A stretch of 23,646 nt of DNA from JBAYJY01 sp041664945. GTDB taxonomy: Bacteria; UBP15; UBA6099. The first letter of the stretch is position 1. Every line of letters starts with the position of its first letter. The position numbers and the translations under genes are program-made. The stretch covers positions 1 to 23,646 of the forward strand of contig JBAYJY010000065.1 in assembly GCA_041664945.1 (NCBI GenBank), read 5' to 3'. Below, in pieces: positions 14,441 to 22,128 of the stretch. The notes under the pieces were generated by a model that saw only the letters and a list, made by a program, of their open reading frames with translations, was not told where the DNA came from and made no database searches.

Positions 14441-16954
14441 ATGCAATTTTTAGGCCTCCTACTGTTCTTGTCGATAATGTATTTCTTTTTCCATTACTTC
14501 TTTAAAGCGCTCGGGCACCTTGCAAGAGTATTCGGCTGGATCGGTGAGGACTTAAACAAATCCGGACTTAGCGTTTACAACTCCGTCACAAAAATTGTCA
14601 CCTCAAAAGCCGAGCAAAAAGCGCTCGAAGAGGCGAGAAATATCGAGGCCGCCGCCGCGGCAAAAATGGCAGCCTCAAAAGCCGAGCTGAAACGTCTCGA
14701 AGCGGAGGGAAATGTCGATGCCGCCACCGCAGCAAAAATAACCGCCTCTAAAGCTGAATTGAAAAATCTCGAAGCGAAGGGAAATTTCGATGCCGCCACA
14801 GCGGCAAAAATAACCGCCTCTAAAGCCGAACTGACGGCGCTCGAAGCGGAGAAGAATTTAGAAGACGCCGCCGACCTCTATCTCAAAGAGATGCGCCTGA
14901 ATCCCGAACCCGGCAAAGACGCGTCCACCTTTATCTACTTAGCCATCATGTTCGCTTTTTGGGCCGTCGAATGCGCCCGCCGCATTCCGGCTGCTTTCAA
15001 AATGAAATTTCCCGCGCAATGTTCATTTTTGTTCATGAAGATTTCCATTTGCATTCTGCCGGTTGTAATAATCAGAAAAATTCCCGATATCTATGGTTTC
15101 GGGCCCATTCTCGGTTTTCTTGAACTGCTCGCCTTAACATACTGCGCATTTATCGCCTTCATCTACCTGCTGAGAATCCTGATCCCCGTCGACCTGGAAG
15201 GGTTCTACAAAATAAAGCCGGTCGCCGGCGGCGCCGGGATGGCCGCATATACGAAAATATGGCGGATCAGCGAATTGCTGTATTTCTTCTGGCTGCTGAA
15301 TATCGTCCTTTTCAAATACGGAAAAATCAACTTGTGCATAATAGCGCTGGGCGTGTTTTTCTCGCTCTCATATTTCCTCATGCCGTCATGGAAAGAAAAA
15401 AAACCAGCCGCTCCGGCGCGTATTATTCCTTCCTTTTTAATTCTCGCCGGTTTCGCCGCCGCTTCCTATCTCGCTTTCAAATTTATCGATATTTATAAGC
15501 CAGCCATCTACTTATCATTTTTTGCGGCGTTCTTTGTCTCCACCGCCGTCATCGCCCTCTATTGGCGCTCCGTTCGCAAACACAGAGACGCCGCGCACGA
15601 CGGCATCTCCCGCGCCGCTAAGTTCAGATCGTGGCTGAACTTCTTCCTTGTTCCCTTGGTCAAGGCCGTGATCATTCTTACGTGCTTCTATTTCATACTC
15701 ATGTTCTACACTCTCAACACTGCCGCCTTCGCCTTCGCTCTTTTTGCGGTCGCCGGCTCCTTCTGGATAATCTCCAGATTCAAAAAATCCATGCCGCCTT
15801 ACCTGCAGCCCCAGTTTTTCGCCGCCTTCATCTGCCTGCTCTGGATTTCCATCATCTTCGTTCAAAGCTACAACCGGGTCGCGCCGCCGGCTTCCTCCTG
15901 CGCGAAACTTGCCGACACGCAACACAGGCGCTGCCTGCTCTCCATGAAACAGTACCGCAAACTCGAATACCTCTCGGGCGCGCTGCCTTATGACGCCATC
16001 ATGGACGCCGACGAAAACGCTCTCTTCGTTTCATTCAAAAACCTTTCCGGCTACGGCTCGATACTCAGAATGGACGCTGATACCGGAAAGGTCTCAAACT
16101 ACATCGTAACGCGCAACGACAAATTCCCCGGCAAGATGCTCTATCCGGAACGCTTGTGCATTAATCGACTGACGAAACATCTTTTCTCGACAACTAAAAG
16201 CATGAACAACTTCCAGATTCTGGATGTCGATTATTCTAAAGGCGGAATCAAACTGGCCGACCGGATTAAGTTTAAAAATCTCGAGGTCACAAGCTGCGAG
16301 GTGAACCCCCTAACCGGCGAAGTCTATGTCATTTTCCTCGGACCGCCTTACAGCCAGATCATCTCTTTCGACGGCAAAACAGGAAAAACCGCCGCTCCTA
16401 TCCGCTTCGGCGAACTGGGCTATGCCGACTACTTCTCGCTCAACCCGGCCGATAAACGCATCGTCGTTCCTTCGCTCGACCCCATTAGGGAATTCGACGT
16501 TTACGACGTTCATAACCCGCGCGACAGCAATATTGAAACGCTGAGAAAACCCATCCGCCTCCCTATCTCTCTCCCCGGCGGCCTGAAATTTTCCATACCC
16601 ATTCCCACCTTCGGCATCGCCGCCGACACCCGCGCCAACAAGTTCTTTTTCACCTGCCCCTTCCTGAAACTCGTGTTTGAAACGGACGGGACAAATTTCC
16701 GCATCCAAAGAACATTGTTCGCCGGCAGTTTCCCTCGCAAACTCGCTTTCAACTCCAGACAAAACCTGTTGCTCGTCGCCAACTACAGCGGCGGCTCGGT
16801 GGACATGATAGACACCCGTTCGTGGAAGATCGTCGAAAGGCACAACGTCGGAAAACTCGTCAGAAGCGTCCGCGTCGATGAACAAACCGGCAGGAACTTC
16901 GCCGCTACAGCCTGCGGCGTTTTCGAATTGTACGGCCCCGGGAAAAAGAAATAA
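14441..16954 (+). CDS. Membrane protein with helical repeats and C-terminal beta-propeller (paralog 3 of 3)
   Basis: This 837-aa protein has four visible parts. A TM anchor (LGLLLFLSIMYFFFHYFF) comes first, then a charged alanine-rich helical rod of four 24-residue repeats (residues 52-147). About ten TM helices follow, from roughly residue 165 to 480. A soluble propeller from about residue 487 to 832 completes it, with blades such as ILRMDADTGKVSNYI and LLVANYSGGSVDMIDTRSWK and an ending EQTGRNFAATACGVFELYG. The ending matches the other two paralogs. GGAG at 14426-14429 lies 11 nt before the ATG. It follows paralog 2 by 34 bp and is convergent with the third radical SAM gene. The rod insert is absent from the other paralogs. 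Function is unknown; a membrane-anchored extracytoplasmic binding or scaffold protein is the best inference. Confidence 0.78.
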   Translation: MQFLGLLLFLSIMYFFFHYFFKALGHLARVFGWIGEDLNKSGLSVYNSVTKIVTSKAEQKALEEARNIEAAAAAKMAASKAELKRLEAEGNVDAATAAKITASKAELKNLEAKGNFDAATAAKITASKAELTALEAEKNLEDAADLYLKEMRLNPEPGKDASTFIYLAIMFAFWAVECARRIPAAFKMKFPAQCSFLFMKISICILPVVIIRKIPDIYGFGPILGFLELLALTYCAFIAFIYLLRILIPVDLEGFYKIKPVAGGAGMAAYTKIWRISELLYFFWLLNIVLFKYGKINLCIIALGVFFSLSYFLMPSWKEKKPAAPARIIPSFLILAGFAAASYLAFKFIDIYKPAIYLSFFAAFFVSTAVIALYWRSVRKHRDAAHDGISRAAKFRSWLNFFLVPLVKAVIILTCFYFILMFYTLNTAAFAFALFAVAGSFWIISRFKKSMPPYLQPQFFAAFICLLWISIIFVQSYNRVAPPASSCAKLADTQHRRCLLSMKQYRKLEYLSGALPYDAIMDADENALFVSFKNLSGYGSILRMDADTGKVSNYIVTRNDKFPGKMLYPERLCINRLTKHLFSTTKSMNNFQILDVDYSKGGIKLADRIKFKNLEVTSCEVNPLTGEVYVIFLGPPYSQIISFDGKTGKTAAPIRFGELGYADYFSLNPADKRIVVPSLDPIREFDVYDVHNPRDSNIETLRKPIRLPISLPGGLKFSIPIPTFGIAADTRANKFFFTCPFLKLVFETDGTNFRIQRTLFAGSFPRKLAFNSRQNLLLVANYSGGSVDMIDTRSWKIVERHNVGKLVRSVRVDEQTGRNFAATACGVFELYGPGKKK
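14594..14881 (+). repeat. Four tandem 72-bp in-frame repeats (24-aa coiled-coil units)
   Basis: Units start at 14594, 14666, 14738 and 14810. The protein consensus is ITASKAELKNLEAKGN followed by (F/V)DAATAAK. Units 2 and 3 are closest to each other; units 1 and 4 are more diverged at their outer ends. The composition (A, K, E with leucines about every seven residues) predicts a rod-like alpha-helix. Confidence 0.85.
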
Positions 16955-16957
16955 TTC

Positions 16958-16981
16958 GTAGGGGCACAGCATGCTGTGCCC
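16958..16981. repeat. REP-like palindromic element, copy 1
   Basis: GTAG is followed by a perfect 20-bp palindrome, GGGCACAGCATGCTGTGCCC (16962-16981), just after the third propeller gene. A 24-bp copy differing at one base is at 18708-18731. The pair brackets the third radical SAM gene. In RNA the element could form a hairpin and help end transcription. Confidence 0.75.
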
Positions 16982-17043
16982 ATCCTCGTTCATTAACAAA
17001 ATAATGCGCCGATAACGAAGCAGATCGCCATTGTGAACATTGC

Positions 17044-17075
17044 CCCGGATTCGGCGTCCTATTGACGAATCCGGG
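17044..17075. terminator. Putative bidirectional terminator hairpin
   Basis: CCCGGATTCG (17044-17053) and CGAATCCGGG (17066-17075) form a perfect 10-bp stem with a 12-nt loop. An alternative pairing uses the inner CGTC/GACG. It lies between the convergent third propeller gene and third radical SAM gene, 6 bp from the latter's stop. No strong T-run follows on either strand, so it may act as a 3'-end stabiliser instead. Confidence 0.5.
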
Positions 17076-17081
17076 TTCATA

Positions 17082-18539
17082 CTACATTTCCCTCGCCCCG
17101 CTCCGCTTGCCCCGGGCGCCGCGCCCGGACGTCTCCAAATTCGTTCTTATCACCCAGTACGCCGCGAATATATATGATTTTATCTGCTCGATCGAGTTGA
17201 CTCTCCGCAACGCTCTGAATATATACCCCGGCCTCAGATAAAAACGCATGAACGCCCGCGAATTGATTTTCTTCAGTTCCTGCTCGCCGACATCCCCCTG
17301 CGTGAATATCACTTCCTTGTCGGAATACGCCGACCAGTCATTCCATTTTTCCTCGTCAATTCGGTATCCGGCGCCCTTGCGCACTATCTCTCGGAGCTGC
17401 GCTCCGATATACGGTTGCGCTATCGTGAAATTGGCGACCGTCAGCTTCAGCGACAACGCAAACCGCGTCGTGTCCTCCATCGTCTCCCGCGTGTCGCCGG
17501 GCAGGTTGAAAATGAAATATCCCCTGCTCTCCATGCCGGCGCCGTGCGTGTCCTTTATCGCCTCTCGCGCCTGCTCAAGCGTGATCCCCTTCCCGCTTTT
17601 CCTTAGAACTTCGGCGTTTCCGGACTCGATGCCGTATCCTATCGAATAACATCCGGCCCTCTTCATCAGCGCCAGCAGTTCCTTGTCCACGCAGTCCACG
17701 CGCGAATTGCATCTCCACGGAATCCGGTTTTCATCGGCTATCATTCTTTCGCAAAACGATACCGCCCGCTCGCGGTCCGCCGTGAAAGTGTCGTCGAAAA
17801 ACGCTATCTCTCCGGCGCCGTAATCAGCCCTCAGCATCGCGATCTCCGCCATTATGCTGTCCACGCTTCGATACCGCAACTCGCGTCCCCACAGCTTCTT
17901 GTAGCAGAAAACGCAATTGTACGGACACCCGCGGCTCGTGAACATATTGATCGACGGAAAATAGCGCGAAGCGCCCCCCGGCTGCTCGTACCTGCCAACC
18001 TCGAACAGATGAAGCGCCGGCATCGGAAGCGAATCCAGATTATCAATCAGCGGCCGCGGCTCGGTCGTCCTCACCTCGCCGTTTTCGCGATATGCTATTC
18101 CTTTTATGTCCGATAGCCGCCCGCCGTTCAACTCACGGGCAAGCTCCTCAAGCGTCGCCTCTCCCTCGCCCAAAACCGCTATGTCCGCCTCGCATTCATC
18201 CAACACGCCGCCGCCGAGCGCCGACGCGTGCGGACCCCCGATCACAACCGGAACGCCGGGCGCCTCTTTCTTTATTTCCTTTATTATCCCGTATGCAGAC
18301 AGCGAGGAAAGCGTGAAACATGACACGCCGATCAGATCGTATCCTTTTTTCAACGCTCTCAGCAGGCCGGGCAGGTCGTTTCCCGCAAGCTGAAAATCGT
18401 ACACGTCGACTCCGGCGCCGGCCCTTTCGAGAACCGCCGCCAAAGACGCAATGCCCATGGGTATCCCGATACCGATGGTATGCTTGTAATCGTGCGCGTA
18501 TTTGCTGCTCGGCGGCGCGAAAATCAAAAGCGCTTTCAT
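17082..18539 (-). CDS. B12-binding domain radical SAM protein (third of three)
   Basis: This 485-aa class B radical SAM protein begins MKALLIFAPPSSKYAHDYKH. Its cobalamin-binding domain contains VVIGGPHASALGG and DIAVLGEGEATLEELA, both family hallmarks. The radical SAM motif CPYNCVFC gives cluster cysteines C205, C209 and C212. FFDDTFTADRERAVSFCERM and YGIESGNAEVLRKSGKG are typical barrel strands. The C-terminal region RFYLRPGYIFRALRRVNS is a common tail in B12-radical SAM enzymes of envelope and natural-product gene clusters. It is convergent with the third propeller gene and upstream of a repeat-rich gap. No good ribosome binding site precedes the ATG; a stable 7-bp hairpin does (18558-18574). 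The substrate is unknown. Confidence 0.88.
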   Translation of the reverse strand: MKALLIFAPPSSKYAHDYKHTIGIGIPMGIASLAAVLERAGAGVDVYDFQLAGNDLPGLLRALKKGYDLIGVSCFTLSSLSAYGIIKEIKKEAPGVPVVIGGPHASALGGGVLDECEADIAVLGEGEATLEELARELNGGRLSDIKGIAYRENGEVRTTEPRPLIDNLDSLPMPALHLFEVGRYEQPGGASRYFPSINMFTSRGCPYNCVFCYKKLWGRELRYRSVDSIMAEIAMLRADYGAGEIAFFDDTFTADRERAVSFCERMIADENRIPWRCNSRVDCVDKELLALMKRAGCYSIGYGIESGNAEVLRKSGKGITLEQAREAIKDTHGAGMESRGYFIFNLPGDTRETMEDTTRFALSLKLTVANFTIAQPYIGAQLREIVRKGAGYRIDEEKWNDWSAYSDKEVIFTQGDVGEQELKKINSRAFMRFYLRPGYIFRALRRVNSIEQIKSYIFAAYWVIRTNLETSGRGARGKRSGAREM

Positions 18540-18557
18540 CGCGTCAGCGCCTGTCCG

Positions 18558-18574
18558 CTCCGGCGCCGCCGGAG
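18558..18574 (-). other. Inverted repeat in the leader of the third radical SAM gene
   Basis: CTCCGGC and GCCGGAG flank a 3-nt GCC spacer, 19 bp upstream of the minus-strand start codon. As RNA this would be a tight GC-rich hairpin close to the initiation region. It is too small to be called a riboswitch; its role is unknown. Confidence 0.4.
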
Positions 18575-18707
18575 TCGCTTAAATGATCTCTGCTCATTAC
18601 ATAATGATAACTTATCTTCGGCATTTTTGTAATGCCGCCCGCTGGCTTCCCGTTCTTTAGCTTTTCCGGCGCTTCGGCGAGCGATCACCGCCTTGTATTA
18701 TGGAAGC

Positions 18708-18731
18708 GTAGGGGCACAGCATGCCGTGCCC
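18708..18731. repeat. REP-like palindromic element, copy 2
   Basis: This copy is identical to the one at 16958-16981 except for one T-to-C change, which breaks one pair of the palindrome. Both are preceded by CG, extending the shared block to CGTAGGGGCACAGCATGC. Confidence 0.75.
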
Positions 18732-18759
18732 TTCATTCGCCGGGCATGAGAAGAAAAAC

Positions 18760-18882
18760 TTGTCATCCGTCATTCCGCACTCGCTTGTCATTCCGTCCCC
18801 GCTTGTCATTCCGAGCAAAGAGAGGAATCTTAAATAAACATCCTTCCGAAGACTCGTCATTCCGGTCGGAGAACCGGAATTC
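18760..18882. repeat. Cluster of GTCATTCC-type intergenic repeats
   Basis: About five degenerate units lie close together: TGTCATCCGTCATTCCG, CTTGTCATTCCGTCCCC, CTTGTCATTCCGAGC followed by GAGGAATCTT (18802-18831), and CGTCATTCCGGTCGGAG followed by ACCGGAATTC (18855-18882). The last two are imperfect hairpins of a type familiar from many bacterial intergenic regions. They lie in the gene-free stretch 18540-19027, which holds only these repeats, the second REP-like copy and a few tiny chance reading frames. Confidence 0.7.
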
Positions 18883-18995
18883 ATGTTGACAGAATGTCAG
18901 GAAAGATATCTCTTCCGCAAAATAGATTGTCGCGCAGTTGTTGCCAGAGATTAGAATGTGATATGATGGGAAGTGCGAAAAGTCGTAAAGGAGAT

Positions 18996-19018
18996 AATTA
19001 AGTAAAGTGTCCACCGAA
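18996..19018. repeat. Left boundary motif of the AT-rich island
   Basis: AATTAAGTAA (18996-19005) continues into AGTGTCCACCGAA. The 10-bp core is the exact reverse complement of TTACTTAATT at 22385-22394, at the other end of the island. On the minus strand it reads TTCGGTGGACACTTTACTTA, resembling (from memory) short sequences found beside IS200/Y1-type REP-associated transposases. No transposase is present here. Confidence 0.45.
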
Positions 19019-19027
19019 GATTAAATG

Positions 19028-19678
19028 TTATTCTTTCTTGTATTTTATCATAATATAATAGATAACAGTTTTAGACATATTACGGATTTCATCCTCTTCA
19101 TACTTATTATCAATAATCGCTCTAAGCAAAGGCAAGTCTGATAATTCGCCTACCTCAGCAAGCTCTCTTAATAAATTAATCCTTCGTTCCCTTTCCATGT
19201 ATGTAAATTTTAATGCTAATCTTGACCTTATTCTAATAAGCATGCAGCGTCGATCACTAAGATATATTTTTAGGTCCTTTATTGAAGTATGTATTGTTGT
19301 TGGAATGAATTTGTCAATATATATCTGATGGCTCAAAAAATCGTCTAGCGTCGTGATCATATTTTTTGATATTATTTTGTGCACATTTTTCATATTACTA
19401 AATTTATTTCTGACTTCACTAAGTTGATTGTTAATCGTATCGCATTGTTCTTCAATTGTTTTCTTTATTTTTTCAATATCTTTAACATGAGCATATGCAG
19501 AGACGGCTAAAAGAGCAAAATAAGCACCTGTTGTAAACGCGAGAGCAGTTATAAATATTCCAATTAGTGACATGGTTGTATTAATATCAGACAGCACTAT
19601 GCTTCTATTAGATAAAAGTATGATTAAAGAAGTAATGGACAAAACGATAGCTAAAAAAGACATCAGCTTATTAATCAT
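19028..19678 (-). CDS. Two-TM protein with coiled coil and C-terminal HEAT-like helices
   Basis: This is a 216-aa protein of AT-rich, lysine- and isoleucine-rich composition. Two TM helices lie near the N-terminus (about residues 5-24 and 35-62, with ITALAFTTGAYFALLAVSAY). A coiled-coil-like segment covers about residues 68-105. The soluble C-terminus contains RINLLRELAEVGELSDLPLL followed by a second helix pair, reminiscent of a HEAT/PBS-type repeat. Its ATG overlaps the stop of the upstream receiver gene by 8 nt (ATGATTAA), so translation is probably coupled. It is the last gene of the operon and is the best candidate for the output of the histidine kinase/receiver pair. No known family was recognised; function is unknown. 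Confidence 0.7.
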   Translation of the reverse strand: MINKLMSFLAIVLSITSLIILLSNRSIVLSDINTTMSLIGIFITALAFTTGAYFALLAVSAYAHVKDIEKIKKTIEEQCDTINNQLSEVRNKFSNMKNVHKIISKNMITTLDDFLSHQIYIDKFIPTTIHTSIKDLKIYLSDRRCMLIRIRSRLALKFTYMERERRINLLRELAEVGELSDLPLLRAIIDNKYEEDEIRNMSKTVIYYIMIKYKKE

Positions 19679-20087
19679 TTGTGTCTTTCTTCATTTGGGT
19701 TTCGATGACCGCTGCCAAAAGATCAAGTGGGACGGTTTGTTCTTTTTTAAGCAACTTGATATTGTTAACCCTTGCCCACGTACTTACATCTTGATTTGAC
19801 AATATTGTAAATATTACAATAGGAATCTGCGAAGTAGTTTTGTCTTCCTTCAATTTTTTGAGTATTTCCAAGCCAGTTAGAATGCCCATTTTAGAATCCT
19901 CGTTACTGATACTTTGACCGGTTGGTAGCATTATATCCATAATAATACCTGTAATATTATATTGGGCGAATTTGTCCGATATATCATCAGGATTTGTAAC
20001 CATTATTATCTCATATCCGTTTTCTTTAAGTTCATCCATGAAAGATTTTAACGTTAGCGAAAGATCGTCATCTACCCATAATATCAT
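19671..20087 (-). CDS. Stand-alone response regulator receiver domain protein (CheY-like)
   Basis: This 138-aa protein is a single receiver domain without an output domain. The acidic pocket is in ILWVDDD (D6/D7), the phospho-acceptor is D51 in IIMDIMLP, the switch threonine is T94 in IVIFTIL, and the conserved lysine is K114 in KLLKKEQT. It is expected to take a phosphate from the upstream histidine kinase in the cytoplasm. It then signals by protein contact, possibly with the two-TM protein encoded immediately after it. AGGAG lies 5-9 nt before the ATG, within the 20-nt gap after the kinase gene. The loop after D51 (residues 56-71) is longer than usual. Confidence 0.88.
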   Translation of the reverse strand: MILWVDDDLSLTLKSFMDELKENGYEIIMVTNPDDISDKFAQYNITGIIMDIMLPTGQSISNEDSKMGILTGLEILKKLKEDKTTSQIPIVIFTILSNQDVSTWARVNNIKLLKKEQTVPLDLLAAVIETQMKKDTND

Positions 20088-20107
20088 AACTTACTCCTTT
20101 TGTGACA

Positions 20108-21982
20108 TTATCTACTTTTCCATTCAGGTTCGAGTATATATGAACTGTTTTTAAGTGTTTCAGGAATAAAAATATTAAACCTAGTAGGGTTAACTAGATT
20201 ATCAACCCATATTGTGCAGTAAAAATCATCTAAAATCCCTTTTATTATTGTCAATCCTAATCCAAGGCCTCTAACATTGGTTTTTTCAATTCCCTTCATT
20301 CTATAACCAAATAGGAATATTTTGTCCTTCTCCTCTGTCTTGATACCAACTCCATAATCCTCAATTGTAATCAAATATCCTTTCTTAGTAATTTTATTGA
20401 TTGGATTTGTGTTATGATTATTATCTTCTGGTACTTGGTATTCTCCAAGTGCTTCCCCTTTCACAACTACTTTAAAATCTTGAGGATAGCCCATCCTACG
20501 ATACTTTATGGCATTGTTAAATAGATTAAAAAACACTTGCTCAAACGCGTAATTATCAATAAATAATGATGGATAATTGCCGTCGATTATTATATTGTCA
20601 AATTTTAAGCCTTCATTTCTTGCAATAGGAATAATTAATTTCCTGCAAGGCTTTAATACATCTTTTTCAAGATCATATTTATTAACTTGATAACGCTCAG
20701 ACTTTGAAACATCTGATGATCCCTTCTTCATATATTCTACTGACCTAGTTAATGTCACCTGTAACGAAACGTGCTCTAAAATGTCGCGCAAATATTCATC
20801 AATTTGTAAAGAAGTAAAATACTTTGTTTGCCATTTTCTTAACAATCTATCTGCAGACCCGCGAATAGCGACAGCTGGCGCCAGCATTTCATGTGCCATT
20901 TGTTTAGCAAAAGCAGTTTGTTTTTTTTCTCCTTGCTCAAATTCAAGATAAAGAGCAATTAAATTACATGCATAATTAACTAAATCACAATCTTCTTTGC
21001 TAAAACAATCGATTACTGGAGCCAAAGGATTTAAACGATTTGTAAATCTTAATATTCCAATTATTTCCTGCGGCATGGAAGGACTCATAATGGGAATACC
21101 CATGAATGTTTTACCAGTATGAGCTGTTTCTTCTTGCCACTTATGAATATATTCTGATTTGAAATTATCATCTTCGATATTCATTAAATCTTTAACGATA
21201 AATATTTTTTTCAGTTCTGCAATCCTACCCGTCAAACCTTCGCTTACAGAATAGAATACATCGGATTTCTTTGGCTTGTTAACTAGCCCCGTTGTTTGGG
21301 AAAGAGCGAAACGATTAAAAAATGGGTCCCAAATGAAGAAACTGGAACCCTCATATGATAAATAATTCTTAAAAACCCTATTAATTATAGGATGGATAAT
21401 GCTCGAAAAATCCTTGCTTCCTTTTTGCTCATAAACTTGAATAATATCTCTTGTTAAATTCTCCCGACTGAAAAGACGTGCTCTTGATATGGCAATTGAA
21501 AACTGATCTCTAATGATTTCTGCATAAGAATCGTAAAAAGCTATATTATCATTAACATATATATTGAGTACCGCATCTATATCATATTCGTCATTACCTT
21601 TATTGTCTAAATTGGGAATTGGAATACAAATCAACCTCTTTAGTTCCAGATCTATAACTCTTTTCTTTGATTTATGATATCCCCAATATGGCTCTACTAA
21701 TACTGATGGTATATCAAAATATTTCTTGTTATTTTGCTTGATTAAATATCCGATTAAACTACCTTCAAGAGAATGAACATATTCTTCTGCTTTCTCCGGC
21801 GGTGGATAATAATTAATCCTAGCATACACCGACAGCGTCTTAGACAGATTGTTTAATTTCCATAACGAACTTAATTTGCACGAAAACACATCTGAAACAG
21901 CGTTCAATAAAGAAGGCAATATTTTATTAGGCGAAGAATTACTTGCTTCGAGAAGTTTCTTGAATAATTCAGTTTCTTTCAT
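20108..21982 (-). CDS. Cytoplasmic GAF-GAF histidine kinase
   Basis: This is a 624-aa sensor kinase with no TM segment. Two GAF-like domains (about residues 15-170 and 185-345; EGLTGRIAELKKIFIVKD and MGIPIMSPSMPQEIIGILRF in the second) precede a dimerisation/phospho-acceptor region. QMAHEMLAPAVAIRGSADRL contains the phosphorylated H364. The ATPase domain shows an N-box (FFNLFNNAIKYR), G1 (DYGVGIKTEEKDKIF) and G2 (RGLGLGLTIIKG), so it looks active. GAF domains bind small ligands or haem, or sense redox; the ligand is unknown here. AAAGGA lies 7-9 nt before the ATG. Coding is strongly AT-rich compared with the genes on both sides. The receiver gene follows after 20 nt. A possible small ORF ends in an ATGA overlap with its start. 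Confidence 0.9.
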   Translation of the reverse strand: MKETELFKKLLEASNSSPNKILPSLLNAVSDVFSCKLSSLWKLNNLSKTLSVYARINYYPPPEKAEEYVHSLEGSLIGYLIKQNNKKYFDIPSVLVEPYWGYHKSKKRVIDLELKRLICIPIPNLDNKGNDEYDIDAVLNIYVNDNIAFYDSYAEIIRDQFSIAISRARLFSRENLTRDIIQVYEQKGSKDFSSIIHPIINRVFKNYLSYEGSSFFIWDPFFNRFALSQTTGLVNKPKKSDVFYSVSEGLTGRIAELKKIFIVKDLMNIEDDNFKSEYIHKWQEETAHTGKTFMGIPIMSPSMPQEIIGILRFTNRLNPLAPVIDCFSKEDCDLVNYACNLIALYLEFEQGEKKQTAFAKQMAHEMLAPAVAIRGSADRLLRKWQTKYFTSLQIDEYLRDILEHVSLQVTLTRSVEYMKKGSSDVSKSERYQVNKYDLEKDVLKPCRKLIIPIARNEGLKFDNIIIDGNYPSLFIDNYAFEQVFFNLFNNAIKYRRMGYPQDFKVVVKGEALGEYQVPEDNNHNTNPINKITKKGYLITIEDYGVGIKTEEKDKIFLFGYRMKGIEKTNVRGLGLGLTIIKGILDDFYCTIWVDNLVNPTRFNIFIPETLKNSSYILEPEWKSR

Positions 21983-22128
21983 GCTTTATCCTTTTTATTC
22001 ATTGTATCAATATAGTGAAGTAACTCCCACCGTTGTTGTTCAAGAATAATAAAATACTGGGAATAAATATGAATGTGTGGGTTTCTTAAGTCGTAGAACT
22101 TAAGTATTGTTGTTATCATATGTACCAT
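21979..22128 (-). CDS. Possible small ORF (49 aa) translationally coupled to the histidine kinase
   Basis: A 49-codon frame starts ATG at 22128 (alternative ATG at 22119), and its TGA overlaps the kinase ATG as ATGA. The C-terminal part reads ILEQQRWELLHYIDTMNKKD, which has plausible protein character. No ribosome binding site is visible and stops lie just upstream. Neighbouring frames upstream also have short protein-like stretches (for example RARLRHLQHIKWYI near 22130-22170), so this may be the tail of a decayed, frameshifted gene. Chance is possible in AT-rich DNA. The remaining gap, 22129-22437, holds no supported gene. Confidence 0.35.
   Translation of the reverse strand: MVHMITTILKFYDLRNPHIHIYSQYFIILEQQRWELLHYIDTMNKKDKA

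Noticed and set aside
16310..17080. 256-codon minus-strand open frame antisense to the end of the third propeller gene
   Set aside because: It overlaps a clear propeller domain in full and runs through the REP-like palindrome and the terminator stem; composition is typical of an antisense shadow.
18760..18882. CRISPR-like array
   Set aside because: Units differ in length and sequence, spacing is irregular, and no cas genes are nearby; these are dispersed intergenic repeats.
18883..18954. 24-codon plus-strand frame starting MLTECQERYLFRK
   Set aside because: Very short, overlaps a repeat unit, no ribosome binding site and no recognisable family.
18657..19014. Two minus-strand frames of 75 and 83 codons in the repeat region
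   Set aside because: Their translations contain repeated GMTS and RNDK units, which are the usual products of reading through GTCATTCC repeats, not proteins.
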